Origin: Lachnospiraceae bacterium
GTDB lineage: Bacteria > Bacillota > Clostridia > Lachnospirales > Lachnospiraceae
Direction of reading: 5' to 3'
Length of the DNA: 46,239 nt
Assembly: GCA_017625255.1 (NCBI GenBank)
Contig: JAGALK010000056.1
Location: 1 to 46,239 of the forward strand
The notes below the pieces were generated by a model. The model made no database searches. It saw only the letters and a list, made by a program, of their open reading frames with translations, and was not told the DNA's origin. The position numbers and the translations under genes are program-made. Shown here one piece after another: positions 19,446 through 27,985 of the stretch. The stretch's first letter is position 1. Each line of letters begins with the position of its first letter.

Positions 19446-21263
19446 TTATGGAAGTGTTCTCACAGATTTTGCATCAGACCATGCAGAGTATATCTTCATC
19501 CTCTTGCCATTTATTTTAATCTGCTTGTAGGTACGAATACGCACATAATAAGTCTTTTTACTTTTCAGCTTCTTTACTGTAATCTTTTTCTTTGTAGTAC
19601 CTTTCACTGTGACAAATTTATTAAATTTAGAATCATCCCTTGCAGTAGAATATGCCAGTTCATATCCAGTTATCTGATTCTTCTGGACTTTCCAATTGGC
19701 TGTAATCCCTTTCTTAACCGCCTTTATTCTTGTAAGTTTTGTACCCTTTGGCTGAATCTCAAAATATACTGTCTGCGTTCCGGTATTCGGTCCAGTAATA
19801 GTAGCTGTTGCCATACCTGTGTTTTTATTATTCGTATATTTTACGGTATATTCGGACGGTTCTATGAGATTTCCGTCAAAATCTGTTACCGTTATCTTTG
19901 GCTTTCTAGCTTTTCCATTATAAACTGCATTTTTTGCCTCTGCAATTACTTTGGAATTGTAATGTATGAATGCATCTTTTAAAATATCATTTTTTCTTCC
20001 GGTACTAATTTTCTTCCATGCTTTTTTACTTCCAGTATAATACACATCCCTTAAGTTGTCACAACCAGTAAAAATCCATCTGCCAATAGTTGTAACACTT
20101 TTCGGAATAATAAGTGTCTCTAAATTTTCACATGCATAAAATGCACTATCTTCAATAACCGTCACTCCATCTGGAATAGTTACCTTTTCCAGAGCATAAC
20201 ACTCAGAAAAAATACTCTTACGCAAAACAGATATATTTTTGGACAGATCAATCTCTTTTAAATTTATACAATAATCAAAAGCGTTACTGTCTATCTTTGT
20301 TACTGTATCTGGTATTTTAATAGTTTGTAAATGTATACATTCTTGAAAAGCAGATTCTTCAATTTTCTGTAATCCTTCCTGTAAAATAATATTATGTAAG
20401 TTTTCACAATTAGCAAAAGCAGCAGAACCAATTACTGTCACACTATCCGGTACCGTAAAACTCCCTTCCTTACCATAAGGATACAGTAATAACTGTGTCA
20501 TATCTTTACTATATAGAATCCCATTCTGTGATGCATATGTCCCATTATCTGTATCCACAGAAATATCTGTCAACATCTTACAACTGTCAAATGCATATGT
20601 CCCAATCTCTTTCACGCTTGTCGGTATGCTAATACTACTTAAACTATCACAGCATCTAAATGCAAAATCCTCGATTTTAGTTACACCATCCAGTAATGTA
20701 ATCTCTACCAAACTCCGGCAATATTCAAAAGCCGCTGATTCAATGCTTTTAAGCCCCTCCGGCAGTTCTATCTTCTTTAAATTCTTACAACCATTAAATG
20801 TTTTCTCCTTAATAGCTGTTATTTTTTTTGGTATGTTTATAGTCTCTAAACTAGTACATGAACTAAATGCCCAACTATCTATACTCTCTAAACTTTCCGG
20901 TAATGTTACACTTTTTAACTTCATACATAAATAAAATGCGCTATTTCCAATTTCTGTAATACCTTCTGATATGATAACAGATTCTATATCTTCTCTTTCA
21001 AATGCCTGATCTCCAATTTTTGTTACATATTTTCCGTCTAACTGCGCAGGAACAACTACTTGCCCCCCTTTTCCTTTATAAGAAGAAATCTCTAATGTTC
21101 CATCATCTTTCACATAATACGAAAAATCTCCACTATCTATCGACGCACTAATTCCAAGTCTTTTTGTATCCATTTTTACATTAGTCTCTGCCTGCACTAA
21201 CATACTTTTTGCCGACAATATTAATGAAATTACCAATAATAGAGTTAATATTTTTTTCTTCAT
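19446..21263 (-). CDS. Secreted BspA-type leucine-rich repeat protein with Ig-like and Fn3 domains
   Basis: 605 residues. Signal peptide about 1-25 (MKKKILTLLLVISLILSAKS...VQA). Residues about 55-425 form many copies of the LRR_5 (BspA/TpLRR) unit, seen as repeated ITEIGNSAFYLC...LKSVTLPESLESI patterns. A beta-rich domain (about 445-510, GKARKPKITVTDFDGNLI...) and a fibronectin-type domain (about 515-605) follow. No LPXTG or membrane anchor, so it is predicted to be released or bound non-covalently. BspA proteins usually mediate adhesion or protein interaction. It starts 21 bases after the subtilase stop, so the two are probably cotranscribed under the LytTR-type box at 23505. Confidence 0.9.
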   Translation of the reverse strand: MKKKILTLLLVISLILSAKSMLVQAETNVKMDTKRLGISASIDSGDFSYYVKDDGTLEISSYKGKGGQVVVPAQLDGKYVTKIGDQAFEREDIESVIISEGITEIGNSAFYLCMKLKSVTLPESLESIDSWAFSSCTSLETINIPKKITAIKEKTFNGCKNLKKIELPEGLKSIESAAFEYCRSLVEITLLDGVTKIEDFAFRCCDSLSSISIPTSVKEIGTYAFDSCKMLTDISVDTDNGTYASQNGILYSKDMTQLLLYPYGKEGSFTVPDSVTVIGSAAFANCENLHNIILQEGLQKIEESAFQECIHLQTIKIPDTVTKIDSNAFDYCINLKEIDLSKNISVLRKSIFSECYALEKVTIPDGVTVIEDSAFYACENLETLIIPKSVTTIGRWIFTGCDNLRDVYYTGSKKAWKKISTGRKNDILKDAFIHYNSKVIAEAKNAVYNGKARKPKITVTDFDGNLIEPSEYTVKYTNNKNTGMATATITGPNTGTQTVYFEIQPKGTKLTRIKAVKKGITANWKVQKNQITGYELAYSTARDDSKFNKFVTVKGTTKKKITVKKLKSKKTYYVRIRTYKQIKINGKRMKIYSAWSDAKSVRTLP

Positions 21264-21284
21264 ATTTTTTTCACTCTTTTCCTT

Positions 21285-23426
21285 TTATACTCTGTTGGGA
21301 GTGGAATAATTATTCCAGTTGTAATCACCAAACTCACTCAAGTCTGTCTTGCATCCAATATCAGCCATAAATTTTTTCAATCCATTAAGTCGCACATTAT
21401 ACTTGGTATCACTCGTAATATAAATTTTCACTGCATGAAATCCATATTCCATATGAAAACGATTTAATATCTTTCTGCTTACTTTTTTTGCTTTTTGGAA
21501 TCGTTCGTTCATAAATTCTGTACTATCAATGTATTTCTTATTTACATCTTCCTGTTTCGTTTTTTTCACAAATTGTTTTAGGTCACTTGTCGCCATCACA
21601 TCCAATTTTATTGCTCGTTTATATGCTTTTCGATGTCTACAGATATTGTCACAATATTTCTTACTATCTGCTGCATATTTTTTTATTGTTTTATCACTAT
21701 TACATACTGCACATGCACTGTCTGCCTCTTTAAACCATGTAGAATTCAGTGCACTAATTTTACTTTCCGGCACCATAGACTGATGTGCATAAACATCTCC
21801 TATTAAATGAGTAATTAACCCCAACACATAATAATATTTCTTTTTATATCCATATGATTCAGGAAATCTTTTTACTGCTTTTACCAGTTTCAGTTCACTG
21901 TTACTTTTCATAGTAACATCTTCTAGTGCATTTGAATTTTTCAAAGCCTTCAATGCCTCTGCGCTAGCTTCATCAACAGTCTTTTTGTCTCGTAATGCTT
22001 CTGCATCTTTCTGATCTGCCTGCTTTGCAGCCAATTTCATAATGGTAATATAAATACTTCCATCTGATAAATTTACACTAGCTGTATCCTTCGCATAGTC
22101 TACAATTTTTTCATGCGCAGTGTTACCATAACTTCCGTTTACCAATCCTTCCGTCTCGAATATCTCTGCATCCTCTGTTACATTCCGATACTCTGTATGT
22201 ACAATTGGATTTTTTTCATAGCTTTCTGCATAATTATACATTTCTTTTATGGCATTTTCAATATCCAATACTCCCGCCGACATTTTTGTACCTTCAATAG
22301 TCTGCGCTGTACTAACTAACAATTTCCGAATATAATCTGCAGGTTTTTCACTGTTTTTTGACCACAATAATGATGCCGCTCCCGTCACCTGTGCCGAAGA
22401 CAGACTGGTTCCTGCATTTACATACACACCATCCCATGGTCCATCTGTAATAATCTGATCTCCCGGTGCTAAGATCTCTATCTCCTCCCCATTTGCAGTT
22501 CCTTTCATCCATATTCCTTCTGCTGTCGTAGCACCAACAGCCATTACTTCAGGAAATGCCGCCGGATATTCTACTACTCCCGGATGGTTCCCTGCTGCTG
22601 CAATCATGAGAATACCTGCATCATAGGCATCGCATACTGCTTTGTATAAAATATCAGAATAGACAGTTGTGCCAAAGCTCATATTAATAATCTTACAGTC
22701 TTCTTCAATTGCACGATAAATCCCACTAACCACACGACTAAGACTACTCTGATTGCTATCATTTAATATTTGAATGGAATAAATCTCTGTATTTGGATTA
22801 ATTCCATTAATTCCCTCTCCATTAATCTTTCCGGCAATAATACTTGCAATTCCTGTTCCATGTCCCATAGGATCCATATACATATCACTGATATCTTCAT
22901 CTCCCGGTACCAGACGAATATCTGCCGCCACATCTATATCATCATGCCACATAACACCGCTATCTAGTAATGCTACACTCATGGTTTCTCCACCAACCTG
23001 CTCTGCATTCCAATGAATAGCTTTCAGATTCCACTGTTCACCAGATGCATCAAACACTTCATCTTTATCCTCGATATAGTCCGGTTCCACTTCTACAAAG
23101 GATCCTTCAAATAATATATCTTCTTCTACAAACAGAATATCCTTATCCTTTTCTAACCTCATGACTTCTGTCTCTGTAAGTTCTAAGACTGTCATATTTG
23201 CTTCTTCTAAAAATTCCTGTGTCTGGGCTTCTTCTCCTACTATTTCTTCCTCAGTTACTATCTTATCATCATATACTTCCAACACTTCTTCATAGGTAAT
23301 CTTATCTTCTGTCATTACCACATACTCTTGTGTTGATTCTTCTGCCCTTACTGCCGTTGGCATTGTTACAGATGAAATTCCCATCACCATTGCCATACAG
23401 GCAGCTATAAATTGCTTTTTCCTCAT
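21285..23426 (-). CDS. Secreted S8 subtilase with a C-terminal phospholipase-C-like domain
   Basis: 713 residues. Signal peptide about 1-28 (ending AVRAEE), acidic propeptide about 30-115 with an EVEPDY motif, then a subtilisin domain with a full triad: Asp155 (LLDSG), His189 (GHGTGIAS) and Ser341 (GTSLSSAQ), plus oxyanion Asn280 (AAGNH). Past about residue 400 is a non-protease helical region. It contains GLITH540-LIGD544-VYAH548, an HxxxDxxxH pattern seen in zinc-dependent phospholipase C/S1-P1-type domains, plus several Cys-x2-Cys/His pairs (ACAVC, DNICRH). I infer a metal-binding second domain fused to the protease. An SD (GGAG) precedes the start. It is next to the LRR gene and LytTR/AgrC-like regulators. 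Confidence 0.9.
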   Translation of the reverse strand: MRKKQFIAACMAMVMGISSVTMPTAVRAEESTQEYVVMTEDKITYEEVLEVYDDKIVTEEEIVGEEAQTQEFLEEANMTVLELTETEVMRLEKDKDILFVEEDILFEGSFVEVEPDYIEDKDEVFDASGEQWNLKAIHWNAEQVGGETMSVALLDSGVMWHDDIDVAADIRLVPGDEDISDMYMDPMGHGTGIASIIAGKINGEGINGINPNTEIYSIQILNDSNQSSLSRVVSGIYRAIEEDCKIINMSFGTTVYSDILYKAVCDAYDAGILMIAAAGNHPGVVEYPAAFPEVMAVGATTAEGIWMKGTANGEEIEILAPGDQIITDGPWDGVYVNAGTSLSSAQVTGAASLLWSKNSEKPADYIRKLLVSTAQTIEGTKMSAGVLDIENAIKEMYNYAESYEKNPIVHTEYRNVTEDAEIFETEGLVNGSYGNTAHEKIVDYAKDTASVNLSDGSIYITIMKLAAKQADQKDAEALRDKKTVDEASAEALKALKNSNALEDVTMKSNSELKLVKAVKRFPESYGYKKKYYYVLGLITHLIGDVYAHQSMVPESKISALNSTWFKEADSACAVCNSDKTIKKYAADSKKYCDNICRHRKAYKRAIKLDVMATSDLKQFVKKTKQEDVNKKYIDSTEFMNERFQKAKKVSRKILNRFHMEYGFHAVKIYITSDTKYNVRLNGLKKFMADIGCKTDLSEFGDYNWNNYSTPNRV

Positions 23427-23504
23427 TGCTCTTTCTCCTTTTTCTCTTTAGTTTTTTACTTTAGCAAAGTCACTTTATCTTTTACTTTTTTCCTTCTATT
23501 TTTC

Positions 23505-23546
23505 AATAGCATTTGCACAAACGGGCATTTTTTCGCATGAATAGTC
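23505..23546 (-). promoter_or_regulatory. LytTR-type regulatory box upstream of the subtilase gene
   Basis: On the plus strand AATAGC-x-TTTGC-x-CAAACGG, a T6 run, then a related half-site 20 bases away. The same 41-bp pattern occurs at 25803-25843. On the minus strand the two half-sites read C-x-R-x-T-x-R-Y-G in direct repeat. A weak -10 (TAAAAG) lies 26 bases from the GCTATT edge, at the same distance as at the other site. Confidence 0.6.
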
Positions 23547-23555
23547 GCTTTTTAC

Positions 23556-23599
23556 ACAAAAAATACCACAGGATTGCTTCTTTAAGACATCTCCTGTGG
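23556..23599 (-). terminator. Terminator after the LytTR regulator gene
   Basis: CCACAGGA / TCCTGTGG 8-bp stem with an 18-base loop, followed on the minus strand by TATTTTTTG. Confidence 0.8.
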
Positions 23600-23607
23600 C
23601 TACAATT

Positions 23608-24300
23608 TTATGCATTCGCATATTCAAATCTCCAATTCAGATACCTCTTTTTTAAATCGGTTAGCTTTCTTTTACTAACCATGATATTTTTTCCAGTTCT
23701 CAATGTAACATCTATACGGTTAATTTGCTTTATCATATCCAGATTTACAATATAGGATCTATGACAACGGAAAAACGCATTTCCTAATAATTTTTCCAAT
23801 TCTGTCATACCTATGTTACTAAGAAAATCTCTTTTCACTGTATAAATACGAATATTTCTTTTTTCTGTTTCAGCATATACGATTTCTTTCAGCTCAAATA
23901 CTTTCTCACCTTCATTGACAATTGGAATATATACCGTCTTATTCTTCGCAAACAGTTTTTTCACAGCTGCAACAGCTTCTGGTAATTCTTCATCCAGATT
24001 CACCTTGTCTAAGTATCGGAAAGCACTCACTTCATAACCTCTCTTTACCAGTTCAGAATGTGTGGTCAAAATTATAACAACACTATCTTCACCGTATAGG
24101 GCATATTCTCTAGCGGTTTCAAATCCATCTCTTCCTTCCATCTTGATATCTAACAGTACAATATCATATACTTCCTGTTTTTCTATAAAAACATCCCCAG
24201 ATGAAAACATCTCGATATCTGCATTCTGAAAATATGTCTTTAGTTTCTTATAAATATTTCTTCTCCAATTTTCTTCATCATCCACTATTGCTATTTTCAT
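23608..24300 (-). CDS. LytTR-family response regulator (AgrA-like)
   Basis: About 230 residues. Receiver domain (1-120) with acidic pocket VDDEE near the N-terminus, phospho-acceptor in LLDIKMEGRDG (about Asp51) and the T/K region. The LytTR DNA-binding domain (about 130-230) includes FFRCHRSYIVNLDMIKQI, the family hallmark. LytTR proteins bind direct repeats and usually activate promoters. The ATG at 24300 has AGGAG six bases upstream, better than the ATG at 24306. It overlaps the kinase gene by 23 bases. The probable targets are the paired boxes at 23505 and 25803. Confidence 0.93.
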   Translation of the reverse strand: MKIAIVDDEENWRRNIYKKLKTYFQNADIEMFSSGDVFIEKQEVYDIVLLDIKMEGRDGFETAREYALYGEDSVVIILTTHSELVKRGYEVSAFRYLDKVNLDEELPEAVAAVKKLFAKNKTVYIPIVNEGEKVFELKEIVYAETEKRNIRIYTVKRDFLSNIGMTELEKLLGNAFFRCHRSYIVNLDMIKQINRIDVTLRTGKNIMVSKRKLTDLKKRYLNWRFEYANA

Positions 24301-25474
24301 TTTCATCTCCTGTATGCCTTAATCTTATTTTTACAATAAATTTCTGATCCACCGTTTCTATATAGATATAACCTCGATTTCGCTTTATACAGGCTTTCAC
24401 ATTGTCTAACCCCATACCATGACAATCTGGATTCTCTTTTTTCGTAAGTATTCTATCATTGTCAATAGTTATTGTTCCTTCATAATCATTTTCTATGTAA
24501 AATAACAATTCATCATCAGTATAACGAACATCTAACAATATTTGACGCTTTTCTATTTTGCATACGGCTTCTACTGCATTGCTCAGCAAATTAGAAAAAA
24601 TTGTACATAAATCATAAACCGACACATCACAATTCACCGGAAAATGCCCTTTTACAACAAATTCTATTCCCTGTCTTTTACATTCCGCATCATATTTATT
24701 CAATATAGCATCTACTATATTATTATTTACGCTAATCTTCTTCTCAAATGCCTCCATGGTACCATACATCTGCGTTAGATGTTCTTCCATCTCTCCATAC
24801 TGTTTTTTCTGCATATAAGACTGTAACGCAAACATATGGCTACGAAGGTCATGTCGAAATCTCTTTGTCTCTAATTCTCTCTGTTCCAAATATCTGTAAT
24901 GCTCTACCTGATTCTCTAAATACTTTTGTGCTAGCTTTTCTTTTTCTCTATAATCGTTTCTGGACACAACGAGCAGGAATACCAGCATAATCTGGAAAAA
25001 CATGCCGAGAACTACGATAATATAAGTAATTCGTAAACTGTATTCTTTTTCAAATCGAACCGTATTTATTATATAACTTCCAAGAACTGTCAATACATAA
25101 GTATCCGCCGTAACAAGTCCTGTAAAAAGCAACATATATGGTATTCCAATATTTTTTAATCTTCCTTTTCCCATTCTCTTTAAAACTTTTCCCACAATCC
25201 AAAGAAAACATAAAGTAAATACCTGTGTACCAAAATTTGCCATAAAATTTTCTAGTATCTCTTTTGTATTAATAAATGCATCAAATAAAGTATATGCCAT
25301 TGTATCTAGTAATGAAATCATAAACATTGACCATATACCTGCGAGTAACAATTTTTTTGCCTGTTCGTTATAATTTAATATAAACACTATCCAAACTGCA
25401 AAAACATGTATCCATAATGAAATAATTGTTACTGGCATAAAAAGTACAATTAATGATGCCATCATAGCTATCAT
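24278..25474 (-). CDS. AgrC/GHKL-type sensor histidine kinase, N-terminus probably incomplete as annotated
   Basis: 398 residues from 25474. Five or six hydrophobic helices (about 1-190), a coiled linker (about 195-215), H-box FRHDLRSHMFAL (His about 222) and a GHKL ATPase domain with N-box FSNLLSNAVEAV and G-box HGMGLDNV. This is the AgrC/ComD/BlpH type that senses peptides. No SD fits 25474 well; AGGA precedes the fourth codon. In the -1 frame just upstream an SD-led ORF (25495-25593) supplies a plausible first helix. The two are separated by an A8 run that fits an A AAA AAA slippery site. No agrB/agrD pair was found. Confidence 0.85.
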   Translation of the reverse strand: MIAMMASLIVLFMPVTIISLWIHVFAVWIVFILNYNEQAKKLLLAGIWSMFMISLLDTMAYTLFDAFINTKEILENFMANFGTQVFTLCFLWIVGKVLKRMGKGRLKNIGIPYMLLFTGLVTADTYVLTVLGSYIINTVRFEKEYSLRITYIIVVLGMFFQIMLVFLLVVSRNDYREKEKLAQKYLENQVEHYRYLEQRELETKRFRHDLRSHMFALQSYMQKKQYGEMEEHLTQMYGTMEAFEKKISVNNNIVDAILNKYDAECKRQGIEFVVKGHFPVNCDVSVYDLCTIFSNLLSNAVEAVCKIEKRQILLDVRYTDDELLFYIENDYEGTITIDNDRILTKKENPDCHGMGLDNVKACIKRNRGYIYIETVDQKFIVKIRLRHTGDENENSNSG

Positions 25475-25494
25475 TCCTGAGAAAACACTATTTT

Positions 25495-25593
25495 TTATAT
25501 TATTTTTTTTGAAAAAGAAAAGAAAAACTCACACAATACAATAAACTTCAGCCAATGAAGCATATCCAACAAAAGTTCTGTACAAATCAACAC
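25495..25593 (-). CDS. Short hydrophobic ORF abutting the sensor kinase, possibly its displaced N-terminus
   Basis: Starting at GTG 25593 or TTG 25590, with GGGGAGG 4-7 bases upstream, this reads about 31 residues, mainly one hydrophobic helix (LLLDMLHWLKFIVLCEFFFSF) ending KKII. The stop falls in the kinase's upstream AT-rich stretch. A -1 slip at the A8 run (25503-25510) would join it to the kinase frame as ...KKNNIKNSVFSGMIAMM. Alternatives: a genuine small membrane peptide, or a sequencing error in the homopolymer. Confidence 0.45.
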   Translation of the reverse strand: MLICTELLLDMLHWLKFIVLCEFFFSFSKKII

Positions 25594-25630
25594 TATTCCT
25601 CCCCATAATAAAAAAATTGATTAATAAATT

Positions 25631-25636
25631 ATTATA
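25631..25636 (-). promoter_or_regulatory. -10 element of a proximal promoter for the kinase operon
   Basis: Minus strand TATAAT about 38 bases before the short ORF. The -35 is weak (TTTCCT at 17 bases). It would give basal expression independent of the distal LytTR-type box. Confidence 0.45.
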
Positions 25637-25802
25637 TCAAAAATTTTGTTTGTAGGAAAGGTGTTGTCTCTTTCACACTTCAACAACTTATAATCCTAAT
25701 AAAATTAATATTATATTGCGTAACACGCTTTATCCTTTCCGTATATATACTCTTTTGTATTATCCGGACAAGATTTAGCATAATCCAATTTTCTTAAAAG
25801 TA

Positions 25803-25843
25803 AATAGCTTTTGCGCAAACGGTCTTTTTTTCTCGTAAGTGGG
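25803..25843 (-). promoter_or_regulatory. LytTR-type regulatory box upstream of the sensor kinase operon
   Basis: Second copy of the box at 23505-23546, identical at most positions, including AATAGC, TTTGC-x-CAAACGG and the T-run. The weak -10 (TATGCT) begins 26 bases from the GCTATT edge, as at the first box. The 210 bases from here to the short ORF hold no SD-led gene; two small ORFs begin at or upstream of the predicted start site. Confidence 0.6.
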
Positions 25844-25865
25844 CACTTTTTTCAGTCATTTATTT

Positions 25866-25896
25866 AAAAAGAGCCTACAGATCACATCTGTAAGCT
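25866..25896 (-). terminator. Terminator after the MerR gene
   Basis: Eleven-base arms with one mismatch (25871-25881 with 25886-25896), 4-base loop, followed on the minus strand by TTTTTAAATA. Confidence 0.85.
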
Positions 25897-25906
25897 CCTT
25901 ACTTTA

Positions 25907-26533
25907 CTACACTGTCACTTCTCTCTTTCCAAATAATCCGCGTGATTCTTTCACCTTTTTTTCTTTCTTCACCTTCGCTTTCCTGCTGTGCTTGGTATGT
26001 AACTCCCGAATCGCCGCATCTAATTTACGATAGCGTTCTTCCTCCTGCTCTTCCTGCTCCCGCATAAGATAATTCATTTCCTTGAGAACTCTGTCACCTA
26101 CACTTTCACCTACTTCTTTGCCAAGTGCACGATTATTCTCTTCCAATGCCTCTTTTACAATACCTGTCATTAATTGACGGAACTGCTGCATCTTATCCTC
26201 TGCGGAAAGGAAATCTGAGGATTCTGCTTTTACAGTTTTCGTAACTGTTTGTGTCATGGAATATCTATCCGTTGCTGATTCCAACATCTGTACTGCCTCT
26301 TCCGGATTTTTTCCATGATGAACCACCATCTTAATTGCTTTTAGCTGATAGCCCTGCTCTTTTAATTCCTTTATCTTTAGGAATTGCTGTATGTTCTCTT
26401 TCGTATAATAGCGATGCCCCATCTCGTTTCGTGGAATATCAAGTTCAAGTTCTTCTTCCCAGTAGCGCAATACATGTGCCTCTACATTCACGAGACTTGC
26501 CGCATCTGAAATCATATAGCGTAGCTTGTCCAA
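25907..26533 (-). CDS. MerR-family transcriptional regulator
   Basis: 208 residues. N-terminal MerR helix-turn-helix (1-70): MISDAASLVNVEAHVLRYWEEEL and HRYYTKENIQQFLKIKELKEQGYQL. A linker with VVHHGKNPEEAVQ and a long coiled C-terminus (about 115-185) follow, with a very basic tail. No cysteine or drug-binding domain, so the effector is unknown. It starts at TTG (26533) with AAGGAGG eight bases upstream. Monocistronic. Confidence 0.88.
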   Translation of the reverse strand: MDKLRYMISDAASLVNVEAHVLRYWEEELELDIPRNEMGHRYYTKENIQQFLKIKELKEQGYQLKAIKMVVHHGKNPEEAVQMLESATDRYSMTQTVTKTVKAESSDFLSAEDKMQQFRQLMTGIVKEALEENNRALGKEVGESVGDRVLKEMNYLMREQEEQEEERYRKLDAAIRELHTKHSRKAKVKKEKKVKESRGLFGKREVTV

Positions 26534-26563
26534 ATGAACTGCCTCCTTCCTTCTTCTATATGC

Positions 26564-26592
26564 ATTATAGAAGAGAAAAGACCAATTCGCAA
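26564..26592 (-). promoter_or_regulatory. Promoter of the MerR gene
   Basis: Minus strand TTGCGA (26592-26587), 17-base spacer, TATAAT (26569-26564). Confidence 0.65.
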
Positions 26593-26601
26593 CGAATTTT
26601 A

Positions 26602-26620
26602 GTCGTGGAATTTCGACGAC
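26602..26620 (-). terminator. Possible weak terminator after dnaB
   Basis: GTCGT / ACGAC stem with a short tail (TAAAA). It lies between dnaB and the MerR promoter. Only a 5-bp stem, so uncertain. Confidence 0.35.
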
Positions 26621-26629
26621 AAAAATCGG

Positions 26630-27964
26630 CTATTTTTTCATGTCCATATTGGCAAATTTTGTGTATTGCGGCATCCATACTAAATTGACGGTTCCAATCG
26701 GGCCGTTTCTTTGCTTTGCTATAATAATCTCTGCCACACCTTTTATTTCTGTATCTTTATTGTAGTAATCATCACGGTAAATAAACATTACAACATCGGC
26801 ATCCTGCTCGATAGCACCGGATTCTCGCAAATCCGACAACATCGGTCTATGATCCGGTCTTTGTTCTACAGCTCGGCTTAGCTGAGACAAAGCGATAACC
26901 GGAACATTTAACTCTCTTGCAAGCCCCTTTAATGAACGGGATATATCAGAAATTTCCTGCTGTCTGGAGTCACTTTTTCCACTTCCGGACATCAACTGTA
27001 AATAGTCAATAATAATCAGCTTCAAATCATGCTCTAGCTTAAACTTTCGGCATTTACTTCGCAATTCAGAAATAGAAATACCCGGCGTATCATCAATCAA
27101 AAGATGGGATTTTCCGATTACCCCGGCACCTTCAATCAACATTTCCCATTCCGCATCACTTAGGTTACCGGAACGAAGCTTTTGTGCATCTACTCTGGAT
27201 TCTAAGGAAAACAGTCGGTTTACTAACTGCTCCTTGGACATTTCCAGACTAAATATAGCAGTAGACATATTTTCATGAAAAGCAACATACTGGGCAATAT
27301 TTAAAACAAAGGCTGTCTTTCCCATAGATGGTCGCGCAGCCACCAAAATAAAATCAGATGGCTGTAATCCTGCCATTCTGTAATCTAGGTCAATAAAGCC
27401 TGTAGGAATTCCGGTCACATTTCCCTGTGTCTTGGATGCTTTTTCAATCTTTTCTAATGCATTTAATACTACATCCTTGATTGGCACATAGTCTCCGCCG
27501 CCACGATTCTGTAACAGGTTAAATATATTTTTTTCCGTATCTGCTAAGATATCCTCTAATTCACCCTGACCTGTATAACATTGATTTTGAATTTCCTCAG
27601 TTACCTTTATCAATCGACGAAGCACAGATTTGTCCTTTACAATCTGTGCATAGGATTTAACATTGGCTGAAGTAGGCACTGCTGTAATTAAATCTCTTAC
27701 AAACTCTAAGCTGCTGACCTCTGCCGGCGCATTCATGGCTTTTAGCTTGTCCTGCAAGGTAACTAAATCCACCGGCTGACCGGCATTATATAATTCTACC
27801 ATTGCCTGAAACAATAACCCATACTGTTGATGATAAAAATCCTCCTGCAACAGCATTTCCATGGCTACAACAATGGCTTCCTTGTCCATAATCATGGAAC
27901 CTATAACGGATTGCTCTGCTTCTAAGCTGTTTGGCATAATTCTTTTGATAAGAGCTTCTTCCAT
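26630..27964 (-). CDS. dnaB: Replicative DNA helicase
   Basis: Hexameric 5'-3' helicase of the replication fork, 444 residues. N-terminal DnaB domain (about 8-110, PNSLEAEQSVIGSMIMDKEAI). RecA-like core with Walker A ARPSMGKTAF (about 206) and Walker B IIDYLQLMSG. LSQLSRAVEQRPDHRPMLSDLRESGAIEQDADVV covers the conserved C-terminal motifs. AAAGGAG precedes the start. It follows rplI by 21 bases in the common Firmicute gdpP-rplI-dnaB cluster. Confidence 0.98.
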   Translation of the reverse strand: MEEALIKRIMPNSLEAEQSVIGSMIMDKEAIVVAMEMLLQEDFYHQQYGLLFQAMVELYNAGQPVDLVTLQDKLKAMNAPAEVSSLEFVRDLITAVPTSANVKSYAQIVKDKSVLRRLIKVTEEIQNQCYTGQGELEDILADTEKNIFNLLQNRGGGDYVPIKDVVLNALEKIEKASKTQGNVTGIPTGFIDLDYRMAGLQPSDFILVAARPSMGKTAFVLNIAQYVAFHENMSTAIFSLEMSKEQLVNRLFSLESRVDAQKLRSGNLSDAEWEMLIEGAGVIGKSHLLIDDTPGISISELRSKCRKFKLEHDLKLIIIDYLQLMSGSGKSDSRQQEISDISRSLKGLARELNVPVIALSQLSRAVEQRPDHRPMLSDLRESGAIEQDADVVMFIYRDDYYNKDTEIKGVAEIIIAKQRNGPIGTVNLVWMPQYTKFANMDMKK

Positions 27965-27985
27965 ATAGATTTTCTCCTTTGCGAA

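Noticed and set aside
19446..21263. LPXTG-type cell-wall anchor on the LRR protein
   Set aside because: The C-terminus ends in an Fn3-like domain with no LPXTG, hydrophobic helix or basic tail.
25680..25800. Two small minus-strand ORFs (ending CYAI and IISC) as possible AgrD-like peptides
   Set aside because: Both begin at or before the predicted start site of the boxed promoter, have no SD, and lack the usual leader plus CP-E/D recognition tail; no agrB nearby.
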